Translations under genes and position numbers: made by a program | Shown here: positions 8,901 through 17,638 of the stretch, piece by piece | Numbering within the stretch: position 1 is the first letter of the stretch | Layout of the letters: each line of letters starts with the position of its first letter | Assembly (NCBI GenBank): GCA_040285745.1 | Contig: JAUFOR010000003.1 | Span: forward strand, 124,001 to 188,000 | Length of the DNA: 64,000 bases | Reading direction: 5' to 3' | Source of the DNA: Barthelona sp. PCE | Lineage: Eukaryota > Metamonada: BaSk clade | Notes under the pieces: model-generated | What the model saw: only the letters and a program-made list of their open reading frames with translations | Databases searched by the model: none | Told to the model about the DNA's origin: nothing

Positions 8901-11486
8901 ACGATATATGACTACAGTCCTGAAGCAATGATTGCTTACATCGATTACATCAGCAAAGATCGATCTAAGGTATATAACCTGTTCAAAGACTATGTTGAGA
9001 ACATGTACGTAACAGACATGTCACCATTAATCCTTGATCGATTCATTTCGTTCCTGGGTGAGGACTGTATCTGTCTTTTACGTCGCGTCCAGGCAAACTG
9101 TATCAGACTTTGCTACCGTGATGTTGAAGATGATGACAACGAACGCGATTTAACACACCTCAACAAACTTATGAAGATTGGTCTGAAGTGCTGTCCCTTA
9201 GATGTTGGAATGCTGATGCAATACGCACCTACCGATTGTCACGATATCGCATCCCTCATTCAAATGACTGACCCTGTTGTCAGGGAGATGTCCCACAGTC
9301 AGCGCCGCCTCATGCATCTTGCGCTTCGTCTTAAGGGGAGCGATGCTCTTGATTATATCAAAGATCACAGCCTGAGGCTGCGTATGGGTAACACTTTGTT
9401 ACATACCATGGCTCGCCGTGGTCGAATCGATGAGGTGAAGCATATCATCGAGCACTATGATGTCAACGTTACTAATATTTACGGTGAGACTCCCTTGCAC
9501 ATGGCTGCGCGTACACTAAACCAACCTCTTGTTGAATTCTTGATCAATGAAGGCGCTAATCCAAATGCCCGCTCTATACACAGCTGGACACCTCTTCATG
9601 AAGCATTGCTGTTCTCATCCAACTCTATTTGCAGGTTGTTACTCAACAGAGTTTCTACTGGTGTTGTTAACTATGCTCTACTGAAGCGTAACCCACGCGG
9701 AAAGGATCGTTCAGCTCTTACACTCGCGTTAGTTAAGAGAAGAACTGGTATCGTCAAACAACTCCGTGAAATGGGTGCATCACTGTACTTCTACGACGAG
9801 TGCGGTGTTTCCACCTTCTTCTATTTCTTATTATCTGATATGAAGCAGTATTACCCATCACCGCTAGATGCAACACAGGGAGAGTCAACACCATTACATT
9901 GGGCTGCTCTCACACGTAACACATCTTATGCCCGTCAACTCCTGGGGCTTGATCCCCTTGAAGCACCAGATGAGCACGAGATGGAGGAACCCCTAACAGC
10001 AAGGGACAGAAAGCCAGACTATCACTTTGTTGGAGAGGGTGGCATGACCCGCATCGACGGTGGAGCCGATCCAGTAGCTTCAATTCCAGTCATGACTTCA
10101 GAACCTACAAAAACTGATGAGGATACCGCTTTAGTTGATGTATATGCGCTCAACGTTAACGGACATTCAGCACTTGATTTTGCTCTCAAATACAGCGCTC
10201 CAGAGATCCAGCAGCTGCTGTTGGAGGCTGGAGCAAAGGGTACATATCATAGCATCGCCATGCTTTACAGACTGCATCGTGCACGCACAATCAGCCGTTC
10301 TGTACCTCTTCCTCGCAAGGATGTTTCTGTTTTGATGAGTAAGATGGACTTTGCAACATTCCAACGGGAGGAACATGGTGACTTTGATCAGGTTATGGAC
10401 TTTGTGGTTCGTTTCACAATTACTGATGCGGTTGCTCTTCAGGGATTGATTCAGACATTGAAGTACCGTCTTAATGATGGGCATCTTTCAACCCTACAGT
10501 TCTTCCTACGCAGTGGAAATGCCGAAGCCATTGAGATAGCACTCAAGTCTTTCCCGTCAGAGCACCTACAATCACCCCAATTGTTCTCGGTTGTTCTTCA
10601 CTATAAGTGCGGTTCTGCGCTTGTACATATCCTCGAAAGTGGTTATGCACCTAAGTTGCGTGAGCTTGAGCAAGTATTTGTCAATAAGGATGTGGATACA
10701 CTCAAGGTTTTATTCAAGTACGGAGGTATTGATGCCAGTGAGATCGACTCAAACGGATTTACACCGCTCCACTACATGTCTCTTCTGCCCCTCGAGGAAT
10801 TCACCGATGCAGTTGACACATATAAGGGCTTGAAGGATGTTGCCTCAGTTCAAAAGCTTAGTCCTTTCCACATGGCTGTGTTGAACGGAAACGAGAAACT
10901 GGCACTCTGGTTGATGGAGAACGATGCCAGTGTCACTTCCTTCCCTGAAGTGGAGGGTTTCTGCTCTGCTCCAATGAAGGCTATCTTTGCTTCGGTGCGT
11001 ATGAACATGTATGACTTGACGTTCAAGCTTGCCGAAGGTGCTTCCTACAACTGCTCACTTGACTCTAAAGACGAGCGCAACAATACACTGCTTCACTACG
11101 CTGCTATGGCGTACGCTGAAACCAATGATGGCGATTTGTTCCAAGAGCTGCTGTCAAAGGGTGCTGATTTGATGTCGTCAAACAACTCCGAGGAAACCCC
11201 GAATGAACTACGGGTATCAGGCTCCAACGCCACACCCAGTCTAACATTCCTCCCTGGTTTGCTTCCCGATGATGCAGACTTCACGGGACCAACCTGGTGG
11301 TCACGAAAGATGAAGAGGACAACACCTGAATTCAATAAGAGAGGTGGTATGATCACATGGGGAGGCCTGTTATGGGTCAGTCTTTCTACTGTTCGAGATT
11401 GTGTAGAGTACACTGATCCTTTAACTGGAGAAACGGTCAATAATATCGATTTCTTGCCTGAGGAGGCCAAGGTGTACTTTGAGTAG
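5949..11486 (+). CDS. Giant ankyrin-repeat protein
   Basis: 1845 residues, ATG start, TAG stop. The first ~400 residues are not recognised. From about residue 410 there are ankyrin units: SSLLHEAVEHGDSAIVKYL, LSPLHIAAS, WQALHYACRVHN, and RTVLHHLIAEG near 610. A long diverged middle follows (about 680-1140). A second, better cluster begins near 1146: GNTLLHTMARRGRIDEVKHI, GETPLHMAARTLNQPLVEFL, WTPLHEALL, STPLHWAALTRN, HSALDFALKYSAPEIQQLL, FTPLHYMSLL, LSPFHMAVLNGNEKLALWL, and NTLLHYAAM near 1715. The C-terminus (about 1765-1845) is a Trp-rich tail with no repeats. No signal peptide or membrane span is evident, so it is probably a cytosolic scaffold. Partners cannot be predicted. It stands alone on its strand, followed 83 bp later by a repeat arm. 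Confidence 0.85.
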   Translation: MSDFDSEAEERDPTLLECLPSQHYLFSTSTEFLAYLEISKTLFLDHFPFRVIEGILNTLSKKYEWMNRRYKDNELRVAPFVPYFRSFSREKVDPFTMISKYSKSPLKMRKCTMGIYASFSNRRCIEELIFHFSRALVDEQTASEFLVDFYTILKQQSHSPNLPLTAPDVSVGTPTKNDLEKTKKRLLADTPALDRTTSLTKTAILPAESRLHILSELIAPAMDTNIRFTESVVVSVLSYFAVKSIFQKSPSLFISTRAGVVRIVVPDHVKTMFELCTIVCEAIFTTKPVLMLASAQEQGEQEEEQEERLDLIVSFTKCTFSQPLHIVSLRKESRVSFNYVFNNDGSTNISCTGPHADVLLLELEEHLHTLHLEFPTPITMDTLLPPSAYKSIKKLDAALASKGLDFFSMTSEGSSLLHEAVEHGDSAIVKYLIEKGALLVPNSHSLSPLHIAASRVDQKVFQALETHPSFDSCVHFSDENGWQALHYACRVHNFSAIQCLMNHMDKSTIFDVLPAELLLKISVAENDRGMYIKTALRVIKELNPKNLSPMVLYFAVLHNFADVYTAILEVKPDIIVLPPTLCQMVNNGLYSLLGATLRKNPEYLQLDHMGRTVLHHLIAEGTPDALDVFVDLFVEKIALKIDQEDVAGHAALEYAFLSSCTPNPDAVSKMQDRPEPLLSIEQLELFMDRPFAMMLILMGSVAHSAITMLLHTSDLSGSMLEKWLTYLGNGGFPVEQFTRPGAGEASTDRLFSCFLEFSVVDEESLVNTNELFNDVQAFSHLFFKRYRYTHESSIETVVKNIDWTVTDAFGRSPMSYALENTRVPLEKLPIQKMLLRTTENEEEEAMELPVDFDIMLGLYLRRERDVTTILKFLEIKPPTFDDLCTLLASEPSIVGKESDCDLVEYRRFLTSNPPIKHHLYFLYQIMLRSGVVVDDERLNPLLIRHGFPVDDSATVTDGMVQQGVYNSDFTYAIQKPQFMIMTPATIYDYSPEAMIAYIDYISKDRSKVYNLFKDYVENMYVTDMSPLILDRFISFLGEDCICLLRRVQANCIRLCYRDVEDDDNERDLTHLNKLMKIGLKCCPLDVGMLMQYAPTDCHDIASLIQMTDPVVREMSHSQRRLMHLALRLKGSDALDYIKDHSLRLRMGNTLLHTMARRGRIDEVKHIIEHYDVNVTNIYGETPLHMAARTLNQPLVEFLINEGANPNARSIHSWTPLHEALLFSSNSICRLLLNRVSTGVVNYALLKRNPRGKDRSALTLALVKRRTGIVKQLREMGASLYFYDECGVSTFFYFLLSDMKQYYPSPLDATQGESTPLHWAALTRNTSYARQLLGLDPLEAPDEHEMEEPLTARDRKPDYHFVGEGGMTRIDGGADPVASIPVMTSEPTKTDEDTALVDVYALNVNGHSALDFALKYSAPEIQQLLLEAGAKGTYHSIAMLYRLHRARTISRSVPLPRKDVSVLMSKMDFATFQREEHGDFDQVMDFVVRFTITDAVALQGLIQTLKYRLNDGHLSTLQFFLRSGNAEAIEIALKSFPSEHLQSPQLFSVVLHYKCGSALVHILESGYAPKLRELEQVFVNKDVDTLKVLFKYGGIDASEIDSNGFTPLHYMSLLPLEEFTDAVDTYKGLKDVASVQKLSPFHMAVLNGNEKLALWLMENDASVTSFPEVEGFCSAPMKAIFASVRMNMYDLTFKLAEGASYNCSLDSKDERNNTLLHYAAMAYAETNDGDLFQELLSKGADLMSSNNSEETPNELRVSGSNATPSLTFLPGLLPDDADFTGPTWWSRKMKRTTPEFNKRGGMITWGGLLWVSLSTVRDCVEYTDPLTGETVNNIDFLPEEAKVYFE

Positions 11487-11568
11487 GCTATTTATGATGT
11501 GTAAACACTATGATATTGTTGAGGGAAAATTTCTATAATATGTTTACTTCCTTGTTTTCTGTTGGCCC

Positions 11569-11849
11569 TGATCAGGACGATCCTGTAATTGATTTTGAAT
11601 AGAGAATGGAATAGAACGTATGCGGGTGTATTTCAATTTCTCACCATTTTAAGGTTTCCTATTTATTTTATTGTATTATTTAGTAATTGAAATACTACTT
11701 TTTTTCAGATGTATGGATTTCCAAACTCTGAAGAAGGTACCCGTTTGCGGCACCATATCCGAACGTCAGTGATGAGACTAGGAAAAGAAAATCATCCTTA
11801 TAAACAATAGGAGAAAATGTGTATTCCTATATCTCTGTAGTCATGGAAA
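11569..11849. repeat. Dispersed repeat, left arm next to MPRVRK copy A
   Basis: This stretch, between the ankyrin stop and the 3' end of copy A, is closely repeated at 32630-32928 beside copy B. It opens with gatcaggacgatcctgtaat, passes through a shared GAGAATGGAATAGAACGTAT block and a T-rich core (tttcctatttatttta... ending tttcag at about 11709), then atgtatgga and ccaaactctgaagaaggt. Similarity then continues into the 3' end of the gene. The first block reads DQDDPVIDFE in the plus frame and stops at TAG; copy B has CAG there. The core resembles an intron 3' end. Shorter parts recur at 14300-14446, 38480-38633 and 24001-24048. Confidence 0.8.
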
Positions 11850-13970
11850 CTATTCATTATGATAATGCTCATGATAATCGGGCATGTGGTACTCAACGAT
11901 GGACGCCTCGGCCAGGAACGATGGAAGGTGGAACGTTTCCACTGTGGAATTGATCGATTCCGGGTCTTCCTCAATATTGTAAGTTTTCAACACCATTGTC
12001 TTGGTCTCTTCTTCGTATTTCATCTCCTGAATAACGTTGTTAGGCAGATTTGGATCGCGGCTTATATTCACAAAAGTGAAACTATTGTTAGTGAAAAATC
12101 TTGTTTTGATAGCACCATCTTCAACGTATGCTTTAATGATACCACCCCTCACGTGTATGTATGAATCACCCACGAAATTACGTAAATAGTTGCCTTCCCC
12201 CGCTTCATCATCATATGATCTCTTCCAAAGGAGAACAGGCTCTAAGAAGCTTCCTGTTGACCAATCTAAACAGTGTAAATGTTGCGTTGTTGCAGCCCTA
12301 CTGCGTGTACATACAACAAAAAGCTGATGATCAGGTGTTTCAGCCAATGGACGAGGGTTAAAGTAAACATTACATGTATATCCAGGTTTAAAAACAATGT
12401 GCTTTTGAACCTCCACGTTATACCCGTTGACATTGAATTGAAAAAAATGGATTGCTTCATCACATACAATGCATGCTGAATTATCAAAATGTGAACTATG
12501 AACACTTTGAACATGAATATTCGGTGGAAGCTCTAAAATCAGCTCACTTCCCAAATACATCAAGCCTGCACGATCCTCAAGACGGTCAACATTGACAGGC
12601 AACCCTTGAATAAAACCACGGTTTTTAGAGCCACAATGAGGCAAAATGGTTGTGATGGGTTCGGATTCTGAGCCGTCCCAGTGAATTTTGACATATGTAT
12701 TTGTTTCACCATCCTCTACCATTACAAAAAAATCATCTTCTTCATTTGGAACTGATCGGATCTTGTACCTCATACGCGGTTTTTTATACCCACGCAGCAC
12801 AATAAGCTTCCTTTCTTTGAAAAAAAAGTAATATCTTATCGAAGAGTAATTATTATACACTTCCGCTATTCCATCAAAAAAGATGTTAGATGGCTGAAGA
12901 CTGTTCAAACACACAACCTCATTATCAACTGGTTTGAATTTGATTGAGCCAAAACGTCTTCGTCTTCCATAAACACCATAAAAAACACAATCTTCATCAT
13001 AAAAGTAATTATCGTTCAAGTCTATATGTTGCAAGTCATAGCAGAATACATCCCATAAATTCTTTTCACTCTTTGACATATTCAATTCACCGTTTTCGAT
13101 ATGAATTACCACAAATCTTTGTCCAAATTCAATAAGTAACATTGACAAAACATCTTGGGTGAGCGTCAATAATGCAAAATTAGAGTCTCTGTCAACTTTC
13201 AATCCTTTAAGCTGCGGAAACCTTTCTGTCAAGTTAACTTGGTTCCTCTGAGCATCAAATACTATTAGTTCATTAATTCTACTGTGCCTGTGAAAGCTAA
13301 CTAGGCAAGTGCAATCCGAGTTGTAACACCACATGATGCATCTTGAATCAATACTATACAACTGCTCAATATCAAGTTCATGTGCCTCGTCCATGTCATC
13401 AACAGAAAAATTGTAATGCCATATGGTATCATCTTGGCATTTCTTTAACAAAATGTAGTTTGCTTTGATGTTTGATTCAATTAAGTCATACTCTCCAAGA
13501 CATCTATATTCGTCGGTTAGCACATTTAATATGTAGCACTGCCTCATTAGCCTATCGAAATCATTAATGGTGAATAGTAGGTGGTTTTCATCCATCGGAA
13601 TCATTCTACCTAATAGACGTATATTTGGATTGTTCGCAAAAGGGAAGGGTATTCTCCTTCTTGTATGTTCATCACTCATGATATGATCAAATAATAAGAT
13701 ATCAAAATGGGTTACTAAACGATTTTCACGAAGCTCTTCGATGATCATGTAAGATTCTCCAGCTCTTTCCTTGTATGTGTACTTGAGAGGCTCACGCGTA
13801 TTCTCCACGTATCCAACGAAGTCCTTGCCTTCAATAGCGCTTTCAATGAGGCTTATATATTTGTTTTCTCTTGACTTAAGCAATACTACGCCCTTTCCCT
13901 TAAATATCATCTGCCCCTCAGGATAAGCCTGCATGACAAGGTCATCCTCGAATTTACGAACCCTAGGCAT
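11850..13970 (-). CDS. MPRVRK-family protein, copy A (lineage-specific, propeller-like)
   Basis: 706 residues, ATG start (MPRVRKFEDDLVMQAYPEGQ), TAG stop. It is one of three paralogues in the window, with copies B (32929-35064) and C (36026-38155). All share the start, a FDHIMSDEH(T/I)RRRIPFP block near 105, WHYNFSVDDMDEAHE near 190, HIDLNDN near 315, LAETPDHQLFV near 555 and LHCLDWSTG near 580. I recognise no family. The dense short beta-strand pattern suggests a WD40-like or other propeller, but no clear WD motifs are seen. There is no signal peptide or membrane span. The last residues are His/Asp/Glu-rich (YHMPDYHEHYHNE). The 3' half looks like copy B and the middle and 5' flank like copy C, suggesting gene conversion. 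Function unknown. Confidence 0.85.
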   Translation of the reverse strand: MPRVRKFEDDLVMQAYPEGQMIFKGKGVVLLKSRENKYISLIESAIEGKDFVGYVENTREPLKYTYKERAGESYMIIEELRENRLVTHFDILLFDHIMSDEHTRRRIPFPFANNPNIRLLGRMIPMDENHLLFTINDFDRLMRQCYILNVLTDEYRCLGEYDLIESNIKANYILLKKCQDDTIWHYNFSVDDMDEAHELDIEQLYSIDSRCIMWCYNSDCTCLVSFHRHSRINELIVFDAQRNQVNLTERFPQLKGLKVDRDSNFALLTLTQDVLSMLLIEFGQRFVVIHIENGELNMSKSEKNLWDVFCYDLQHIDLNDNYFYDEDCVFYGVYGRRRRFGSIKFKPVDNEVVCLNSLQPSNIFFDGIAEVYNNYSSIRYYFFFKERKLIVLRGYKKPRMRYKIRSVPNEEDDFFVMVEDGETNTYVKIHWDGSESEPITTILPHCGSKNRGFIQGLPVNVDRLEDRAGLMYLGSELILELPPNIHVQSVHSSHFDNSACIVCDEAIHFFQFNVNGYNVEVQKHIVFKPGYTCNVYFNPRPLAETPDHQLFVVCTRSRAATTQHLHCLDWSTGSFLEPVLLWKRSYDDEAGEGNYLRNFVGDSYIHVRGGIIKAYVEDGAIKTRFFTNNSFTFVNISRDPNLPNNVIQEMKYEEETKTMVLKTYNIEEDPESINSTVETFHLPSFLAEASIVEYHMPDYHEHYHNE

Positions 13971-14446
13971 GAATAGCCGTGATGAAGTAGGTGAATATTA
14001 AGATAGCATGTATATGTTAAATATTAATGATTGTAAGTGGCATATACAAATGATATAATACATGTGAAGCGTAAACAGAAAGCGCAAATGTGAAACAGAA
14101 CTGCATTCGCAATTCTATCCCCTCACACATTTATTGATGTGGTTCACAGGGCTTGTAGCGCGTGACACGTAAGATTTTGGACGCGTGCGGGCATTGTTTT
14201 GATTGTGGGGCACTTTTTAGCTGCGTTGTGGGTGCGGATGCAGATAATATATTTGAGTGTTTTGCAGATGAGCTACAACCCAAATTTTATTCTTTTATGG
14301 TTTCCTATTTATTTTTTGTACTATCAATATTGAAATACTATTAACTTTCAGATGTATGGACTTCCAAACTTAATTCTCTGTAAAGAGTCTGTTTACTCTC
14401 CCTAACTACCCGTTAACATGGATGAGACTCTGGATGAAAATCATGA
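13971..14446. repeat. Dispersed repeat, right arm upstream of MPRVRK copy A
   Basis: This stretch upstream of copy A recurs at 38156-38633 upstream of copy C. Long shared blocks include the region around GGGCTTGTAGCGCGTGACAC (14150-14180), gagctacaacccaaatttta (about 14270-14290), the T-rich core ending tttcagatgtatggacttcc (14349-14370), and the end block ccgttaacatggatgagact. It should contain the copy A promoter. The core and the following block are also in the left arms at 11569 and 32630, so copy A is bounded by direct partial repeats. No coding gene is supported; the open frame at 14162-14344 is shared repeat sequence only. Confidence 0.8.
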
Positions 14447-15092
14447 TATAGCTTGAAAAATCTATTTGGAGAAAGTTCATGTACTTACCACTCAGTCTAG
14501 GTCTTTCCATCAAAAATTTGTGAATAAGCTATCTAGAGTGATCGTGTTGCCCCTGGCTGTCTGTTGATGTCTACTGAGAGTAAAGAAGACGAGAAAGAGG
14601 TGGAAAACGTAGATTTACCTCTTTTGAGACTTATAATTTTGTTTATTTTTAAACTATTGTGAGTGTAGGTACGATGTACCTGCGTCCTCAGTAGGCTCGT
14701 CTTCTTCTGAATCCCACTCTGAAACTCAGTAAACACATTAGCAAGTTTTGCTCCTTTGATAGAGTAACATGCACTCGAAGTAAGAATCATAAAAGATAAA
14801 AAATCTTTTGCGTTTTTTCTACCTTATGTAAAATTTTAACCAACCTTATGCATGTCGCAATATAAATGGTTCTCTTTACTGTCTGCACCGAAATTATAGA
14901 CTTACTGTACACAATTTGAATCCCTCCCAAGCAGGTTCAGTTTGTTACTATTCACATCTGTTTAGAGACAAAATTCATTTGTTTAATCGATGAAAAAGCC
15001 ATAATTCGATGCAATAATACGGAAAAAAGCTTGATCTTAGACAATCAATCGATATTTGCTATACATTTTCTTTCCCATCTCAGGTATTTAAA
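14447..15092. other. AT-rich intergenic region upstream of the GH31 gene
   Basis: About 650 bp between the copy A right arm and the glucosidase start. An 85-codon minus-strand frame at 14533-14790 has no recognisable domain and is not called. A TTTAAA hexamer lies immediately before the ATG at 15093. Nothing else was recognised. Confidence 0.4.
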
Positions 15093-17633
15093 ATGAGAAA
15101 CAACCTGGCTTTTACATTTCTATGCGTTTTTGCATGTTCATATGGGTTTTATTATAAAGGGAATGTTGAAATGCATAAATGTGGATTCACTGCAGCTTTA
15201 TCGATCAGTCAACCTTCGTTAGGTCTCAAAAATGTGACACTTGCCCCAGCACTTTCAGCACAGTTGCGTTGCTTAAAGAAAGGAGGTTTTAGATTCGAGG
15301 TCAAAATTCCTGGTGGTTCAGGTCACTCGCTTCCTTCACAAGGTTTTGGAAAGTTTGAGTACACCGATGAGCTTTCTTCCAACCTTAAACTATACGTACA
15401 GAAGTCTCCATTTGGTTTTGAGATCCGTAATGTATATACAAACGATGTTATCTTTGGAACAATGAATGCCTTAGTACCATGGGAGTACGCTGCTGACTCA
15501 TCATATTTCAGCATTCCGACGTACATTCCCGATTTCTCCTATCTTTTTGGTTTTGGTGATCGCAACAATGATCCCCTCTTGAATGAAAAAACGCCTTATC
15601 GCATTTGGTCATACCCTGCCCCTAAAGGTTGCCTGCCTGGTTTGGAGAGCTGTTACTCGGCACATCCAGTAATCCATGTGCTTTCCAAAGATGGGTTCGG
15701 ACGTGTATACTATCAACGTAACTCACATGGTATGCAAGGACGACATCTGCCATCAAAGAACGCGTTTGTGTTCGAGGCACTTGGTGGAGACTTCGATCTA
15801 GTTTTCTTCAGTGGAGCAATGGATGATGCCATCTCCCATTACACAGATTTCATTAGTGAAGGTCAAAATCTTTTACCTCCAATGTTCATGCTCGGTTTCG
15901 GTCAAGCACGCTGGGGGTGGGACTCCACCGATGCCGTGCGTGATCTTGTCAGGGGTTATCGTGGTGCAGACATTCCCTTTGACCATGTTTGGTTCGATAT
16001 TGACTACATGAGCGAATACAAGGACTTTACATTTGGGCCTACATTTACCGATATGCCCAAACTGGCACGTGAACTGCGAGATGAAGACGTTCATCTTGTT
16101 CTTATTGTAGATCCTGGGTTGGCTGCCGATGATAAATACGATTTTTACACCGATTCTTTGGCATCGGGTGGTCTCATCGCAGATCCTGACACTGGAAAGC
16201 CGTACGTTGGCAGCTGTTGGAGCGGTAACAAGACGGTATGGCCGATGTTTGGAGCTGATGAACCATTTCAACCTGTGTGGAAAAAATATTTAAGTGCTCT
16301 GGTACCGTATGTCAGCGGATTTTGGATAGACATGAACGATCCAAGCAACTTTGCAACCAAAAGCAACTTAATTAAGGATTGCAAAGGTGTTGACAAGGTA
16401 ACACCTGCCTGTCCTGCCTTTATGCTCCCCGGTCTTGTCTCCCTCGATCAGTCCACTATCCCAATGCATACTGAAACAACCAAGGGTAGGTTCGACCACG
16501 TGCATAATTTATATGGTCACTATGAGTCTGAAGGAACGCGTACTGCAGTCGAAAGTATCACTGATCGACGTTTCGTAATAACAACCAGAGCTCACTTTTC
16601 AGGCAGCGGTAAGTTCGCCTACAGTTGGCTTGGTGACAACTTTTTGACATACCATGACCTGGAGAAGAGTATTTCTCGTCATTTCATGGCGCAGGTCAAT
16701 GGTGTACGTATGACAGGTCCCGACATAGGTGGCTTCTTCGGCTCTATGGATACACCTGGTAAAACAACACTTGTTGCACGCTGGCTGCAGCTATCCTCGT
16801 TCTATACCATGAGTCGTATGCATAAGGCAAAGATGTTCGATTTCATTCCACCTTATGAAGTACCCTTGTTTACTTCAGTTGCCAAACGTGCTGTGCTGTT
16901 CAAGTACGATCTCTATCCGCTCATATATTCCCAACTGTATCACGGTGAACCTCTATTCTCATTGATGTATACCAGATTCCCCCAGATGTACAAAGTTTTT
17001 GATCAATTGATTTATGCAAATAACCTTATTGTGTGCCCCATTGTTTCTGAATCATCCAAACGTAAATGTTCACTACCAGCTCTTAAGGGAGGTAATCTGA
17101 TTTGGTTTGATTTTTATACCGGAAGTAACGTTGGTGGCGGTGACCTTACAATCTTTAATGATGTTGAGGACCTACCAGCTGCATATATGCCGAGTGGTTC
17201 AATTATGTTATTGCGCAATATGACTGAATTCACGCAGAAAAATCAAGTACATACAATTCGAGACACTATTAAAGCACCTTTTATCATCCGCGGAGCCGCA
17301 CTGCCCCTTAACAATGGTGCAGCGGGCACCAGTCTTGGTGAAGGAGTGTTCCGTGTTGTTTTAGATGCAGCTGAGAAAACCATTGAAAAAGAAAAGGTTC
17401 AAGGCTACATAAACGTTGGTCAAAACGATCTCTCTGTTGTCATGAAACAATGTGATGGTCCATTTTCAGGTAACTATGTAGATAGAATAGAAATAGCTGG
17501 TGTTCCTTTTGCGATCCACGTCATGGTTAATTACAAAGATTACAGTACATTTACACATAATGACGATGGATTCTTGACAATATATTTGCATGAGATGCGT
17601 CTTTGTGACATTTCTCACGTAAGTTGGCACTAG
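15093..17633 (+). CDS. Secreted GH31 alpha-glucosidase-like enzyme
   Basis: 846 residues with a hydrophobic N-terminus (LAFTFLCVFACSYGF) that fits a signal peptide, so it is probably lysosomal or secreted. Family 31 landmarks are in order: RWGWDSTDAV near 270; HVWFDIDYMSEYKDFTF near 297; the nucleophile region FWIDMNDPSNF near 410, where the catalytic Asp is kept; RRFVITTRAHFSGSGKFAY near 490-508; the acid/base region SWLGDN near 511; and VRMTGPDIGGFFG near 535. A beta-sandwich C-terminus follows. The family hydrolyses alpha-glucosidic bonds in maltose, starch or glycogen. The usual nucleophile motif is WIDMNEP; here Glu is replaced by Asp. Length fits the family. It ends TAG with a TAA directly after, 5 bp from the convergent next gene. 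Confidence 0.93.
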   Translation: MRNNLAFTFLCVFACSYGFYYKGNVEMHKCGFTAALSISQPSLGLKNVTLAPALSAQLRCLKKGGFRFEVKIPGGSGHSLPSQGFGKFEYTDELSSNLKLYVQKSPFGFEIRNVYTNDVIFGTMNALVPWEYAADSSYFSIPTYIPDFSYLFGFGDRNNDPLLNEKTPYRIWSYPAPKGCLPGLESCYSAHPVIHVLSKDGFGRVYYQRNSHGMQGRHLPSKNAFVFEALGGDFDLVFFSGAMDDAISHYTDFISEGQNLLPPMFMLGFGQARWGWDSTDAVRDLVRGYRGADIPFDHVWFDIDYMSEYKDFTFGPTFTDMPKLARELRDEDVHLVLIVDPGLAADDKYDFYTDSLASGGLIADPDTGKPYVGSCWSGNKTVWPMFGADEPFQPVWKKYLSALVPYVSGFWIDMNDPSNFATKSNLIKDCKGVDKVTPACPAFMLPGLVSLDQSTIPMHTETTKGRFDHVHNLYGHYESEGTRTAVESITDRRFVITTRAHFSGSGKFAYSWLGDNFLTYHDLEKSISRHFMAQVNGVRMTGPDIGGFFGSMDTPGKTTLVARWLQLSSFYTMSRMHKAKMFDFIPPYEVPLFTSVAKRAVLFKYDLYPLIYSQLYHGEPLFSLMYTRFPQMYKVFDQLIYANNLIVCPIVSESSKRKCSLPALKGGNLIWFDFYTGSNVGGGDLTIFNDVEDLPAAYMPSGSIMLLRNMTEFTQKNQVHTIRDTIKAPFIIRGAALPLNNGAAGTSLGEGVFRVVLDAAEKTIEKEKVQGYINVGQNDLSVVMKQCDGPFSGNYVDRIEIAGVPFAIHVMVNYKDYSTFTHNDDGFLTIYLHEMRLCDISHVSWH

Positions 17634-17638
17634 TAAAA

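Noticed and set aside
11600-11720. Non-standard code in which TAG is Gln (CAG/TAG difference between the two repeat arms)
   Set aside because: TAG, TAA and TGA all end clear genes (for example GH31, AdhE, the 149-residue protein). The difference is better explained by decay of a coding fragment.
14162-14344. 60-codon open frame in the copy A right arm
   Set aside because: The corresponding sequence in the copy C arm has indels that break it, so it is not conserved as protein.
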